A DNA stretch of 64,000 nt from a bacterium 1xD8-48 (GCA_009917455.1 QZDS01000006.1:1-64000), one strand, 5' to 3'; positions 8,420 through 17,624 are shown, counted from the first letter of the stretch. The notes: generated from the letters alone by a model not told the origin. Translations and numbers: made by a program.

Positions 8420-8443
8420 TGTTTTGGTGGGTTCACAATAGTT

Positions 8444-9829
8444 TCAAAAATGCCGAATCACTTCAAAGCGTTCCAGCTCCACGGGTTCCCTCTCGCCGAT
8501 TCCGGCTTTGCGTCTGGCAATGGCAAGCTGTTCCTCCACGGTATCTACGCCCTCCAGATTCGGGAGAAGCAGCCCCCGCCTCTGGCCATTGGTGACCACA
8601 ACGCCATATTTTATCACGTCCAGCAGAGCCGGGGAATCAATTTTTTCCATATCACCCAGCACGTCCACACTGATGGTAAGCATGTCGAGCTCCGCGGGCT
8701 CCACGGGGGCAAATCTCGGGTCGTTCGAGGAAGCGCTGACGGCGTTGTGAATAATTTCCTCGGCAACGGAGGGGCGGGTGGCGGAAAGGGTTCCGATGCA
8801 GCCCCGTAGGCTTCCCTCCTTTTTGATGGAGACAAAGACGCCGGCCTTTTTGAGATGCATTTCTTCCGGCAGCTTTTCCGGCAGGCTGATAATTTTTCCC
8901 GTGCGCACATATTTCTCGATGGTTTTCCGGGCAAGCCTGACGTAGGCATCCTCAAGCTCCAGTCCCCCGGCAATTTTACTGCGCTCCGCTTGTTCATAAC
9001 GCGCCTTGAAATCCCGCTCCCTGTCCTCGCCGCAGACTTTGTAACAGCAGACGCCGTATCCCACGCCGAAAGGCCCCTCGTAGGAAAGGCGCTCTGCCTC
9101 CACCTTTGTCTTATCCAGCGCGCCGGCCATGACAGTAAAGGAGCGGTGCCCGCATTCGCCGGCTTTTTCACAGAAATCCTCCGTAAAATCAAAGAGAGCG
9201 CCAAAATCCCCTTTTCCCATAATCTCCATAATCCGGCTGTCATATTCGGGGCCTTCCTTCCGGTAGCCGTAAGGGCCGTCGTATTTCAGCCTGTGGGATA
9301 AGTCGCCGCTGGCAATCACCACGGTTTCCCGGTTAAGTAAGCCGGCGGTTTCCTTAAGGGCCTGCCCAAGCTCATAGTGAGTGGTGAGGGCGCAGCCGGA
9401 GAGTCCGATTCGCACAAGCAGGTAATCTTTCCAGTATTTATTTATAAAGTAAAGTGGAACCATGGCGCCGTGGTCTAACGCCCGCTCGCGCTGTCCCATG
9501 GTTCCGGCGGGAAGATTTCTTTTTTCCGCCAGAAGGCAGAGCTTTTCCACAAATTCGGTATCGTAGGCTGCCGTCATTTTTACATGGCCGGCCCGAAACC
9601 TTCCAAAATTGCCTTCGGCTTCTTTTCCGGGAGAAATGTGAAAATAATCCGCATACATTGTCTGGTGGGGCGAGATGAGGACAATGGTTTCGGGCTTTTG
9701 CGCGCCGATTCGCCGGGCAACCTCGTGGTAAGCGTCTGTCGTTTTCTGAATAGCTCCCTCCTGTCCGTTCCCGATATCCGGTATGATAAGGGGCGGATGG
9801 GGAACCATGAATGCTGCGTTTATTCCCAT
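8444..9829 (-). CDS. amrB: Memo-like / AMMECR1 fusion protein (AmmeMemoRadiSam B-A)
   Basis: The 461-residue product joins two domains. Residues 1 to about 275 form a Memo/class III dioxygenase-like (LigB-fold) domain, with VPHPPLIIP, LISPHQTMYADYF, ALDHGAMVPLYF and ASGDLSHRL, where the His residues would form the metal or Memo-type site. Residues about 285-461 form an AMMECR1 domain, with FVSIKKEGSLRGCIGT, the signature LRGCIG, and DPRFAPVEPAEL. Such B-A fusions with an adjacent radical SAM gene define the AmmeMemoRadiSam system, which is widespread but of unknown chemistry. The ribosome site AAAGGAG precedes ATG 9829. The next gene on the strand is amrS, so the two probably form one transcript. 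Confidence 0.92.
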   Translation of the reverse strand: MGINAAFMVPHPPLIIPDIGNGQEGAIQKTTDAYHEVARRIGAQKPETIVLISPHQTMYADYFHISPGKEAEGNFGRFRAGHVKMTAAYDTEFVEKLCLLAEKRNLPAGTMGQRERALDHGAMVPLYFINKYWKDYLLVRIGLSGCALTTHYELGQALKETAGLLNRETVVIASGDLSHRLKYDGPYGYRKEGPEYDSRIMEIMGKGDFGALFDFTEDFCEKAGECGHRSFTVMAGALDKTKVEAERLSYEGPFGVGYGVCCYKVCGEDRERDFKARYEQAERSKIAGGLELEDAYVRLARKTIEKYVRTGKIISLPEKLPEEMHLKKAGVFVSIKKEGSLRGCIGTLSATRPSVAEEIIHNAVSASSNDPRFAPVEPAELDMLTISVDVLGDMEKIDSPALLDVIKYGVVVTNGQRRGLLLPNLEGVDTVEEQLAIARRKAGIGEREPVELERFEVIRHF

Positions 9830-9868
9830 GGATTTTTTCTCCTTTCTTCTGCGGTTTTCTGGTTTTCC

Positions 9869-9897
9869 TTTATAAGAAAATTGTAAAGTGGATGGAA
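9869..9897 (-). promoter_or_regulatory. Possible promoter of the AmmeMemoRadiSam operon
   Basis: On the minus strand TTCCAT (9897-9892) and TATAAA (9874-9869) have a 17-base spacer. The -35 box is weak. Confidence 0.4.
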
Positions 9898-9994
9898 AGG
9901 CATGTCAAGGAAAAAAGCCGGTAGATGCTTCGGCAATCCTATGGTATACTATTAGAAAACATTGAGAAATGAAAAAAACCGGAGGAGTAAAATT

Positions 9995-11377
9995 ATGGGT
10001 TTTTCGTTAGAACTGAATGTGCCAGTGCTTACCGTATTTTTGCAGGGGCTTGTGAGCTTTTTTTCACCCTGCGTGCTTCCGCTGATTCCCCTTTATATGG
10101 GATATCTGTCGGGAGGAACCGGGCGGATGGGCGAAGACGGGAAAATGCATTATGAACGGAAAAAGGTGATGCTGAACACGTTGTTTTTCGTTCTGGGAGT
10201 CAGCTTTGCGTTTTTGCTTTTGGGCCTTGGAATGACGGCGCTGGGGCGTTTTTTTAACAGTAATCAAATGCTTTTTGCCAGAATCGGCGGGATTCTGGTC
10301 TTTGGCTTCGGACTATATCAGCTTGGCGTTTTCGGACAGTCGAAAATGCTTGGAAGGGAGTACAGGCTGCCTTTTAAGCTGGACGTGATGGCAATGTCGC
10401 CGGTAACGGCGCTTGTCCTTGGATTTACTTTCAGCTTTGCATGGACTCCCTGTGTGGGGCCGGCGCTGGCAAGCGTACTGATTATGGTAGCCTCCGCCTC
10501 CACAAAGATGACGGGGATTATGCTGATTGGCGTTTACACTGCCGGGTTTGTGCTACCCTTTCTGGCGGTGGGGCTGTTTACCGCTTCTTTGCTTGACTTT
10601 TTCAAAAAGCACAATCAGGTGGTGAAGTATACGGTAAAAATCGGCGGCGTCCTGATGCTGCTTATGGGCGTGCTTATGTTTACAGGCAAAATGAATTCCG
10701 TTACGGGATATCTGTCGCAGATGTCTTCGCCAAAGCAGCAGGACGCGCCGGACGGGACGCAGAAACCGGAGGAAGGCGATGCCGGTAAGGACGTGGCAGG
10801 AGAAGCCGGAAGCGCCGGAACCGGAGACAAAGCCCAGGCAGACGATGGAGCGCAGGGGAATGACGAAGCCCGGACGGATGCCAAAAGCCCGGATGGCGGC
10901 GCCGAAGCAGAAGAAGCCGAAGCCGGACAGCTTCCACCGGCCATAGATTTTACGCTGACGGACCAGTATGGGAACAGCCATACCTTATCCGATTATAAGG
11001 GGAAAACGGTATTCCTTAATTTCTGGGCAACCTGGTGTCCTCCCTGCCGGGCGGAAATGCCGGATATCCAGAAAATCTATGATTCCTATAAGGAAAACGG
11101 GGACGATTCGCTGGTGGTTCTGGGCGTGGCGTCTCCCGGCCAGGGGCAGGAGGGCTCTTTGGAAGAGGTTGCCGGTTTCCTTGAGGAGAACGGTTACACT
11201 TATCCGGTGCTCATGGATACCACAGGTGAACAGTTTGCGGCATACGGCGTATATGCGCTGCCCACCACCTTTATGATTGACAGGGACGGCAATGTATTCG
11301 GCTATGTCAGCGGGCAGCTTACGGAAGAAATCATGCTGGATATTATCAGGCAGACGATGGAAGGCCGGCGTTCCTGA
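9995..11377 (+). CDS. CcdA-type membrane reductant transporter fused to a TlpA/ResA thioredoxin
   Basis: The start is ATG 9995 after GGAGGAG. The product is 460 residues. Residues 1 to about 235 are six membrane spans of the CcdA/DsbD family, with redox cysteines in FSPCVLPLIPLYMGY and WTPCVGPAL. They carry electrons from cytoplasmic thioredoxin outward. An Asp/Glu/Ala/Gly-rich linker (about 236-312) crosses the wall side. Residues about 313-460 are a TlpA-like thioredoxin fold with FWATWCPPC (Cys near 347 and 350) and the cis-proline segment LPTTFMID. Membrane donor and extracytoplasmic reductase in one chain suggest a self-contained system for reducing exported protein disulfides or peroxides. 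An extended -10 (TGGTATACT, 9942-9950) lies upstream. Confidence 0.93.
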   Translation: MGFSLELNVPVLTVFLQGLVSFFSPCVLPLIPLYMGYLSGGTGRMGEDGKMHYERKKVMLNTLFFVLGVSFAFLLLGLGMTALGRFFNSNQMLFARIGGILVFGFGLYQLGVFGQSKMLGREYRLPFKLDVMAMSPVTALVLGFTFSFAWTPCVGPALASVLIMVASASTKMTGIMLIGVYTAGFVLPFLAVGLFTASLLDFFKKHNQVVKYTVKIGGVLMLLMGVLMFTGKMNSVTGYLSQMSSPKQQDAPDGTQKPEEGDAGKDVAGEAGSAGTGDKAQADDGAQGNDEARTDAKSPDGGAEAEEAEAGQLPPAIDFTLTDQYGNSHTLSDYKGKTVFLNFWATWCPPCRAEMPDIQKIYDSYKENGDDSLVVLGVASPGQGQEGSLEEVAGFLEENGYTYPVLMDTTGEQFAAYGVYALPTTFMIDRDGNVFGYVSGQLTEEIMLDIIRQTMEGRRS

Positions 11378-11461
11378 CCTTTGACGGAAAGGAAAGTGTG
11401 AGGCTGCGGCAGGAGAGAGGGCAGGCCTGGGCGAAGCGCCAGGGGAACCAGGGAGGTACAA

Positions 11462-12151
11462 ATGATACTGGAACAAATTGAGATATTAAGAGATTTGACT
11501 TTCTGGTCGATTTTACTCAGGATGATGCTGGCTATGACTCTTTCAGGGATTCTGGGATATGAGAGGGAAAAAAGGCACAGGCCGGCGGGCTTCCGCACCT
11601 ATCTTGTGGTATGCCTGGGCTCTACGCTGGCAATGATGGTAGGGCTTTATGTGGCGCAGTATACGGGAAGCGGAGACGCGAGCCGGATTGCCGCCCAGGT
11701 TATCAGCGGCATCGGCTTTCTGGGAGCCGGCACGATTCTCGTCACCAGGCAGAATCAGGTAAAGGGTCTGACAACGGCTGCCGGGCTGTGGTCAATGGCA
11801 TGTCTCGGGCTTGCCATAGGGGCGGGCTTTTATACCGGCGCTTTCGTAGGTTTTGCGGCGATTTGGGTGTCCATCAGGTTTTTACATATTGTGGACAGAC
11901 ATCTGTACTCCAATCTGGTGACTTTATATGTGGTGTTTGAAAAAAACGGAGACGTCAGCCGTTTCCTCACATTTGCAAGGGAAAAGGGCTGCGTAATCGA
12001 GCATCTGGAAATGACAAGGATAAAGGACAGTCAGGACAAAGGGACAATTTCAGCCAATATTGTGCTGTGTTTTAAGGAAAAAATGACGTACGCCCGCATC
12101 GTGGAGGAATACGGGGCGCTGGAGGGCGTTGTTTTTTTGGAAATGCTGTAG
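11462..12151 (+). CDS. MgtC/SapB family membrane protein
   Basis: This 229-residue protein has about four to five N-terminal membrane spans and the MgtC signature: GYEREKRHRPAGFRTYLVV, QVISGIGFLGAGTI and GLTTAAGLWS. A soluble C-terminal ACT-like domain (about 145-229) follows. MgtC proteins affect growth at low Mg2+ and F-type ATP synthase activity in pathogens. In commensal Clostridia the role is not established. GGAGG lies 6-7 bases before ATG 11462. It follows the CcdA-TlpA gene by 84 bases with no convincing terminator. Confidence 0.93.
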   Translation: MILEQIEILRDLTFWSILLRMMLAMTLSGILGYEREKRHRPAGFRTYLVVCLGSTLAMMVGLYVAQYTGSGDASRIAAQVISGIGFLGAGTILVTRQNQVKGLTTAAGLWSMACLGLAIGAGFYTGAFVGFAAIWVSIRFLHIVDRHLYSNLVTLYVVFEKNGDVSRFLTFAREKGCVIEHLEMTRIKDSQDKGTISANIVLCFKEKMTYARIVEEYGALEGVVFLEML

Positions 12152-12169
12152 AGTTCAGGTTATTTTTTA

Positions 12170-12198
12170 TTGCTTTTCAGAAAAAAAATAGTTATACT
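12170..12198 (+). promoter_or_regulatory. Promoter of the second MATE gene
   Basis: TTGCTT at 12170-12175 and TATACT at 12193-12198 with a 17-base spacer. Confidence 0.7.
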
Positions 12199-12246
12199 AA
12201 TCTGGTGTAGATAAGGTTTGGTAAAATGTACTTAAGGGGGGCATTG

Positions 12247-13623
12247 ATGAGTTTACTTAAGAAACTGTTTGAGCCGGTAGATATGACGGAAGGTTCTCCC
12301 TGGCAGAAAATTGTATTATTCACGGTTCCCATGCTTGTAGGCAATATTGCCCAGCAGCTTTACAATACGGTGGACAGCGTTGTGGTTGGTAATTATGTGG
12401 GGGATAATGCCCTGGCGGCAGTAGGAAGCGCAGGGCCTATTTTGAATCTCCTGATTGTCCTGTTCGTGGGTATCAGTGTGGGCGCGGGCATTATGGTGTC
12501 CCAGTATTTCGGCGCCAGACAGAAGGAAAATCTGTCAAGGACAATCGGAAACTGCATTACGCTGACGGCGATTGCGACTCTGTTTGTGATGGTGGCCGCT
12601 TCTCTTGTGGCAAGACCGCTTCTGGAGCTGTTAGGGACGCCCGAATCCATTATCGACTGGTGCCATTCTTATTTACTGATATTGTTTATCGGTTCGGCGG
12701 GACTTGCCTATTACAATATTCTGAGCGGAATTTTAAGAGGGCTTGGGGACTCCATGGCGGCTCTTACCTATCTGCTGGTATCGACGGTAATTAATATTGT
12801 GCTGGATTTGCTGTTTGTGGCGAAGCTCGGAATGGGCGTTAACGGCGTTGCTCTCGCAACGGTGATTGCCCAGCTGATATCCGCTGCTCTTTGTATGTTC
12901 CGGCTGATGCGGATGGCAGACATATTTGAATTGAAGAAAAGTCATTTAAAGCTTCAGAAGCAGTACACCATGAGAGTTGTACAGCTGGGGCTTCCGTCGG
13001 GGATTACCCAGGCGATTCTGTCCATGGCAATGATAGTGGTGCAGTCTCTTACAAACAGTTTCGGGGAAATGTTTATTGCCGCCAATGTCATCGTTATGCG
13101 TGTGGACGGTTTTGCCATGATGCCGAATTTTTCATTCGGCACGGCAATGACCACCTATGCCGGGCAGAATGTGGGCGCAAGGCTGGATGCCCGTGTGGAT
13201 AAGGGGGCGAAGCAGGGAACATTGATTGCAATGGGAACCTCCGCCGTAATTACAGGGCTGATTCTTGTTTTCGGGAAGTCCCTCATGGGAATTTTTACGA
13301 AGACGCCGGAGCTTGTGGAACTCAGTCGCTATATGATGGGAATTCTTGCGGTGGGTTATATTGCAATGGCTGTAACTCAGAGCCTTTCCGGCGTGATGCG
13401 CGGGGCGGGCGATACGATGACGCCAATGTGGATTTCCATCGCCACGACGATTCTCATTCGTGTCCCGATTGCCTACGGAATCTCTTTCCTTACAAGGACG
13501 CCGGAGCTTCCAAACGGACGGCAGGAATGCATTTTTATATCGCTGCTCCTTTCATGGGTGCTTGGGGCGATTATCACGTTTGTGTTTTATAAGCGCGGAA
13601 AATGGAAAAATAAAGGTATATAA
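12247..13623 (+). CDS. MATE family efflux transporter
   Basis: ATG 12247 follows AAGGGGGG and gives 458 residues with twelve predicted spans. MATE hallmarks are IVLFTVPMLVGNIAQQLYNTVDSVVVGNYVG at the first span, written here as key parts only (VPMLVGN, QLYNTVDSVVVG), and GTAMTTYAGQNVGARLDARV in the second half. It belongs to a different MATE subgroup from the protein at 6141. The substrate is unknown. The hybrid sensor kinase starts 36 bases downstream, so the two may be co-transcribed. Confidence 0.92.
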   Translation: MSLLKKLFEPVDMTEGSPWQKIVLFTVPMLVGNIAQQLYNTVDSVVVGNYVGDNALAAVGSAGPILNLLIVLFVGISVGAGIMVSQYFGARQKENLSRTIGNCITLTAIATLFVMVAASLVARPLLELLGTPESIIDWCHSYLLILFIGSAGLAYYNILSGILRGLGDSMAALTYLLVSTVINIVLDLLFVAKLGMGVNGVALATVIAQLISAALCMFRLMRMADIFELKKSHLKLQKQYTMRVVQLGLPSGITQAILSMAMIVVQSLTNSFGEMFIAANVIVMRVDGFAMMPNFSFGTAMTTYAGQNVGARLDARVDKGAKQGTLIAMGTSAVITGLILVFGKSLMGIFTKTPELVELSRYMMGILAVGYIAMAVTQSLSGVMRGAGDTMTPMWISIATTILIRVPIAYGISFLTRTPELPNGRQECIFISLLLSWVLGAIITFVFYKRGKWKNKGI

Positions 13624-13659
13624 CAGCCAGGTTACAGGATAAAAAAGGAGTTTCAGGGA

Positions 13660-16218
13660 ATGGAAAAAAGAACCAGAAGATTTTTGTGGGGAAGCTTTGT
13701 ATGCATGGTAGTGGTGTGTATCGTGGTGTTTGTAAGCCTTACCTATTTCATGTCGCAGAAAACAAACGAGTCCATTCAGGAAATCAGTCAGATTTATATG
13801 GAAGAGGTAAATACGCAGCTGCGTCAGAAATTTGCCAGTATTGCTGGGCTTAGGTTAGAGCAGGTAGAGGGAATTGTGGCTCGTGTGCCGGCGGATGCTT
13901 TTGACAGCAATGAAGATATGATTGACGAGCTGATTCTCTGTGCAGAGGTCAGGAATTTTACTTATCTGGGATTTTATACGCCGGAGGGCGGCCTCATAAA
14001 AATTCTGGGAAATGAAGTGTCTATTGCCGATAATGACAATGTGTTGATGCACCTGCAAAATAACGGAGAAATGGTAGGACAGGGTGTCGATGAGGCCGGA
14101 AATAAATTCCTTCTGCTTGGAAAAGCGGCGTCCTATCCGATGGGAGACGGAAATCAAAGTATGGCGCTTGTGGCCGGACTTTCCATGGATTACCTGAATA
14201 CTGCTCTTTATCTTGACGAGACGGAGGGGAGAGTATATTCCCATATTATTGATGATGAGGGATATTTTGTTATTAGGAACGGAAGCGCTTACAGAAAAAG
14301 CTATTATGAGCGTATAGCTGAGGAATGCAGTGAATATAACGGCAAATCAGTGAAAGATTATGCGCAGGAGCTTCGCGAGGCCATTGAGTCCAATCAGATT
14401 TTCTGCGATACCATTATACTGGAGGGGGAGGAGAGAATGATTTACTGCTCTCCGATATCCGGTAATACCTCCTGGTATCTGATAAGCACCATGAGAACCC
14501 AGATACTGGATGAGGCCATAACAAAACTGGATAAAGTGCGTCTCCGGATTATGTTGTGCTCCTCGCTGGCAATCCTGCTGGTTATGTTGTTTATTTTTAT
14601 CAGGTATTTTGCCCTGTCAAGGAAACAGATGATTGAGATTAACGAGGCAAAGGAGACAGCTGTGAAGGCCAATAAGGCCAAAAGTGATTTTCTTTCCAGT
14701 ATGAGCCACGATATCAGGACGCCGATGAACGCGATTATCGGAATGACGGAAATTGCGCTGAAAAATATAGGGGATTCTCTTAAGACCGAAGACTGCCTTA
14801 AAAAGGTTCTGCTCTCGAGCAAGCATTTGCTGGCGCTGATTAACGACGTGCTGGATATGTCCAAAATTGAAAGCGGCAAGATGACGCTTAATATGCACCG
14901 GGTTTCCCTGAGGGAGGCTATGGGAGATATTGTAAATATTATGCAGCCTCAGGTAAAGGCAAAGAAGCAGTATTTTGATATTCTTATCAAGGATGTTCTT
15001 TCAGAGGATGTATATTGCGACGGGGTGAGACTTAACCAGATACTGGTAAATCTTCTGTCCAATGCCGTGAAATTTACGCCTGAGGAAGGCAAAATCGACG
15101 TACATATGTATCAGGAAGCCTCTCCGAAGGGCGGGGAATATGTCAGGACGCATTTTATAGTGGAAGATAACGGAATCGGTATGTCTAAGGAATTCCAGCA
15201 GAAAATATGGGATACCTTTGCAAGGGACGACAGGGAGCAGGTACAGAAAACCACCGGAACCGGGCTTGGCACCTCCATTGTAAGAAAAATCGTAGACCTT
15301 ATGGGCGGAGAAATCGAGCTTACCAGCGAGCTTGACAAAGGGAGTAAGTTCCACATTACGCTGGATTTAAGGAGAGCCGAGGAGGTTGAAGAAATGAAGC
15401 TTCCCTCATGGCGTCTTCTGGTGGTGGACGATAATGAGCTTCTGTGCGCCAGTGCAGTTTCCAGCTTAACGGAGCTTGGCGTTTCCGCAGAGTGGGCATT
15501 GAGCGGAAATCAGGCGATTAAAATGGTGGAGGAACACCATACAAAAGGCGAAGACTATGACTTTGTACTGGTTGACTGGAAAATGCCGCACATGAACGGA
15601 CTGGAGACGATTCATGAGATTCGAAAGAGAGTGGGGAAAGGAATTCCGGTATTTTTGATTTCCGCCTATGACTGGAGCGACATTGAAGATGAGGCCGGAA
15701 AGGTAGAAATAGAAGGGTTTATTTCCAAGCCGCTGTTTAAGTCTACATTATATACGTGTCTGAAGCACTATGCGGACAATATGGAAACATCCGACAACGA
15801 AGATGTTAATGAGGTAATTGATTTTACCGGAGCAAAAGTCCTGGTTGCAGAAGATATTGATATCAATTGGGAAATTGCGGAAGAGGTTCTTTCCGCATAC
15901 GGTTTTGAGCTTGACCGTGCGGAAAACGGTAAGATTTGTGTGGAAATGTTTGAGAAATCCGAACCGGGATATTACAGCGTGATTCTGATGGATATCCGTA
16001 TGCCTGTGATGGACGGTTATGACGCCACAAGGGCAATCAGGGCTTTGGATAGAACGGACAGGTATCTGCCGATTGTGGCAATGACAGCAGACGCCTTTGA
16101 GGATGACGTTCAGTATTGCATCAGTTGCGGAATGAACGCGCATGTAGCGAAGCCTCTGGATATTAAGGAGCTGATACGGGTGCTGCATAAATTTATACAT
16201 GGCGAGGAAATGGAGTAA
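13660..16218 (+). CDS. Hybrid sensor histidine kinase with two receiver domains
   Basis: This is an 852-residue membrane kinase. A first span (about 9-30) and a second (about 292-312) flank an extracytoplasmic double-Cache-like sensor. HisKA follows with FLSSMSHDIRTPMNAIIGM (phospho-His near 349). The HATPase domain shows NLLSNAVKFTP, DNGIGMS and GTGLGTSIV. Two receiver domains come next, with phospho-Asp in LVDWKMP (near 638) and in LMDIRMP (near 778). There is no Hpt or DNA-binding domain, so the output partner must be elsewhere. It probably follows the MATE gene in one transcript and is nine bases before nth. The ligand cannot be told from sequence. Confidence 0.93.
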   Translation: MEKRTRRFLWGSFVCMVVVCIVVFVSLTYFMSQKTNESIQEISQIYMEEVNTQLRQKFASIAGLRLEQVEGIVARVPADAFDSNEDMIDELILCAEVRNFTYLGFYTPEGGLIKILGNEVSIADNDNVLMHLQNNGEMVGQGVDEAGNKFLLLGKAASYPMGDGNQSMALVAGLSMDYLNTALYLDETEGRVYSHIIDDEGYFVIRNGSAYRKSYYERIAEECSEYNGKSVKDYAQELREAIESNQIFCDTIILEGEERMIYCSPISGNTSWYLISTMRTQILDEAITKLDKVRLRIMLCSSLAILLVMLFIFIRYFALSRKQMIEINEAKETAVKANKAKSDFLSSMSHDIRTPMNAIIGMTEIALKNIGDSLKTEDCLKKVLLSSKHLLALINDVLDMSKIESGKMTLNMHRVSLREAMGDIVNIMQPQVKAKKQYFDILIKDVLSEDVYCDGVRLNQILVNLLSNAVKFTPEEGKIDVHMYQEASPKGGEYVRTHFIVEDNGIGMSKEFQQKIWDTFARDDREQVQKTTGTGLGTSIVRKIVDLMGGEIELTSELDKGSKFHITLDLRRAEEVEEMKLPSWRLLVVDDNELLCASAVSSLTELGVSAEWALSGNQAIKMVEEHHTKGEDYDFVLVDWKMPHMNGLETIHEIRKRVGKGIPVFLISAYDWSDIEDEAGKVEIEGFISKPLFKSTLYTCLKHYADNMETSDNEDVNEVIDFTGAKVLVAEDIDINWEIAEEVLSAYGFELDRAENGKICVEMFEKSEPGYYSVILMDIRMPVMDGYDATRAIRALDRTDRYLPIVAMTADAFEDDVQYCISCGMNAHVAKPLDIKELIRVLHKFIHGEEME

Positions 16219-16227
16219 GAGGATAAA

Positions 16228-16878
16228 ATGACTAAGAAAGAGCTGGCGGCTTTGGTGGTGGAACGGCTGAAGGAAGAATATCCCGGCGCCGAGTGCACCC
16301 TTGATTACAATGAGGCGTGGAAGCTGTTAGTGAGTGTGCGCCTTGCCGCCCAGTGTACGGACGCAAGGGTGAATGTGGTGGTTAAGGGACTGTATGAAAA
16401 GTATCCCGATGTGAATGCCCTTGCCGGTGCGCCGGTGGAGGAAATTGAGGAGATTGTAAAGCCCTGCGGACTTGGACACAGCAAGGCCAGGGATATCAGC
16501 GCATGTATGAAAGTCCTTCGGGACGAATACGGCGGAAAGGTGCCGGATGATTTTGATAAGCTGCTTAAGCTTCCCGGCGTCGGGCGTAAGAGCGCAAATC
16601 TCATTATGGGAGATGTTTTCGGAAAGCCGGCCATTGTTACGGACACGCACTGTATCCGTCTGGTGAACCGCATGGGGCTGGTGGACGGTGTGAAAGAACC
16701 TAAAAAGGTGGAGATGGCGTTATGGAAGCTGATTCCGCCTGAGGAGGGAAGCGACTTCTGCCACCGTCTGGTAAATCACGGAAGGGAAGTCTGTACAGCC
16801 AGGACAAAGCCCTTCTGCGATAGGTGCTGCCTTAACGATATCTGTATGAAGTGCGGGGTTCCTGAGCAGATAAGGTAA
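16228..16878 (+). CDS. nth: Endonuclease III
   Basis: This 216-residue base-excision repair glycosylase/AP lyase removes oxidised pyrimidines. The helix-hairpin-helix LPGVGRKSAN carries the catalytic Lys, and VTDTHCIRLVNR carries the catalytic Asp. The C-terminal iron-sulfur cysteines fall in VCTARTKPFCDRCC..IC, with seven rather than six residues between the first two, a variant I have seen in Clostridia. The start is nine bases after the kinase stop, with AAGAGGA as ribosome site. Confidence 0.96.
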   Translation: MTKKELAALVVERLKEEYPGAECTLDYNEAWKLLVSVRLAAQCTDARVNVVVKGLYEKYPDVNALAGAPVEEIEEIVKPCGLGHSKARDISACMKVLRDEYGGKVPDDFDKLLKLPGVGRKSANLIMGDVFGKPAIVTDTHCIRLVNRMGLVDGVKEPKKVEMALWKLIPPEEGSDFCHRLVNHGREVCTARTKPFCDRCCLNDICMKCGVPEQIR

Positions 16879-16891
16879 AAAGAATGAAATA

Positions 16892-16926
16892 AAAGTCCGG
16901 AAAGGTGTTGACAATTTCCGGGCTTT
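16892..16926 (+). terminator. nth terminator with a promoter box in its loop
   Basis: AAAGTCCGGAAA (16892-16903) pairs with TTTCCGGGCTTT (16915-16926) over twelve positions, then GTTTT. The loop includes TTGACA (16908-16913), the -35 box of the next gene. Confidence 0.75.
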
Positions 16927-16956
16927 GTTTTACTATAATGTATGAATAGATGTTCA
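16908..16956 (+). promoter_or_regulatory. arsR promoter and candidate ArsR/SmtB operator
   Basis: TTGACA at 16908-16913 is followed after 17 bases by TACTAT, and after 20 by TATAAT (16934-16939). Right after the -10 lies TGAATAGATGTTCA (16943-16956), an imperfect palindrome with TGAA/TTCA ends like the operators of CadC/SmtB repressors. Binding there would block initiation. The operator call is by similarity only. Confidence 0.6.
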
Positions 16957-16986
16957 AATGTTTATATATTGAAAGGAGAGGATTTA

Positions 16987-17349
16987 TTGGCGATTAACGA
17001 TGTGGAATGTTGTGAGACTTTTCAGACCCACAAAGAGCTTTTAAAGGTAGTCAGCGAGAAAATGCCTGATGAGGATAAGCTGTACGACCTGGCCGAGCTT
17101 TTTAAGGTGTTTGGAGATTCCACCAGAATCCGTATATTGTATGTGCTTTTTGAAGCGGAGGTATGCGTGTGCGACCTGGCCGAGACCCTTAGCATGACGC
17201 AGTCCGCAATTTCCCATCAGCTTAAGATATTGAAGCAGTCAAAGCTGGTAAAGAGCAGGCGGGAAGGGAAATCCGTCTTTTACTCCCTGGCAGACGGTCA
17301 TGTGAGAACTATTATCGCACAGGGAAGGGAGCATATTGAGGAACTGTAA
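16987..17349 (+). CDS. ArsR/SmtB-family metal-sensing repressor
   Basis: The start is TTG 16987, preceded by AAAGGAGAGG at 16972-16981. ATG 16942 is in frame but lies within a few bases of the -10 box, so it cannot be the usual start. The 120-residue product has an N-terminal Cys pair (ECCETF) and a winged helix with the metal motif EVCVCDLAE (the CVC motif of CadC/ArsR sensors in alpha-3), then TQSAISHQLKILKQSKLV. It should release DNA when Cd, Zn, Pb or As(III) binds. It heads an operon with a metal-binding peptide and a P-type ATPase, which fits Cd/Zn/Pb better than arsenic. Confidence 0.92.
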   Translation: MAINDVECCETFQTHKELLKVVSEKMPDEDKLYDLAELFKVFGDSTRIRILYVLFEAEVCVCDLAETLSMTQSAISHQLKILKQSKLVKSRREGKSVFYSLADGHVRTIIAQGREHIEEL

Positions 17350-17405
17350 AAATGGCGGGTGCACCGGAGGGCATCTGCGGAACTTTAAATAAGAAAGGAA
17401 AAAAG

Positions 17406-17624
17406 ATGAAAAAAAAATTTAAACTGGAAGATTTGGATTGTGCTAACTGTGCCGCAAAGATGGAGGAAGCCATCAAAAAGATAGACGGCGTGAATGACGC
17501 CAGCGTCAGCTTCCTTGCGCAGAAAATGACTATTGACGCGGAGGACGGGCAGTTTGATGAAATCATGAAAAAGGTTGTTAAGGTCTGCGAAAAGGTGGAG
17601 CCTGACTGTAAGATACTGATGTGA
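17406..17624 (+). CDS. Free-standing heavy-metal-associated (HMA) domain protein
   Basis: ATG 17406 follows AAGAAAGGA. The frame extends to 17352, but those residues are not part of the fold. The 72-residue product is a single ferredoxin-like HMA domain with the metal loop DLDCANCAAKME (Cys12 and Cys15). In relatives this domain is often the N-terminus of the ATPase itself. Here it is a separate protein ending ten bases before the ATPase start. It probably delivers metal to the pump or senses metal for it. Confidence 0.92.
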   Translation: MKKKFKLEDLDCANCAAKMEEAIKKIDGVNDASVSFLAQKMTIDAEDGQFDEIMKKVVKVCEKVEPDCKILM

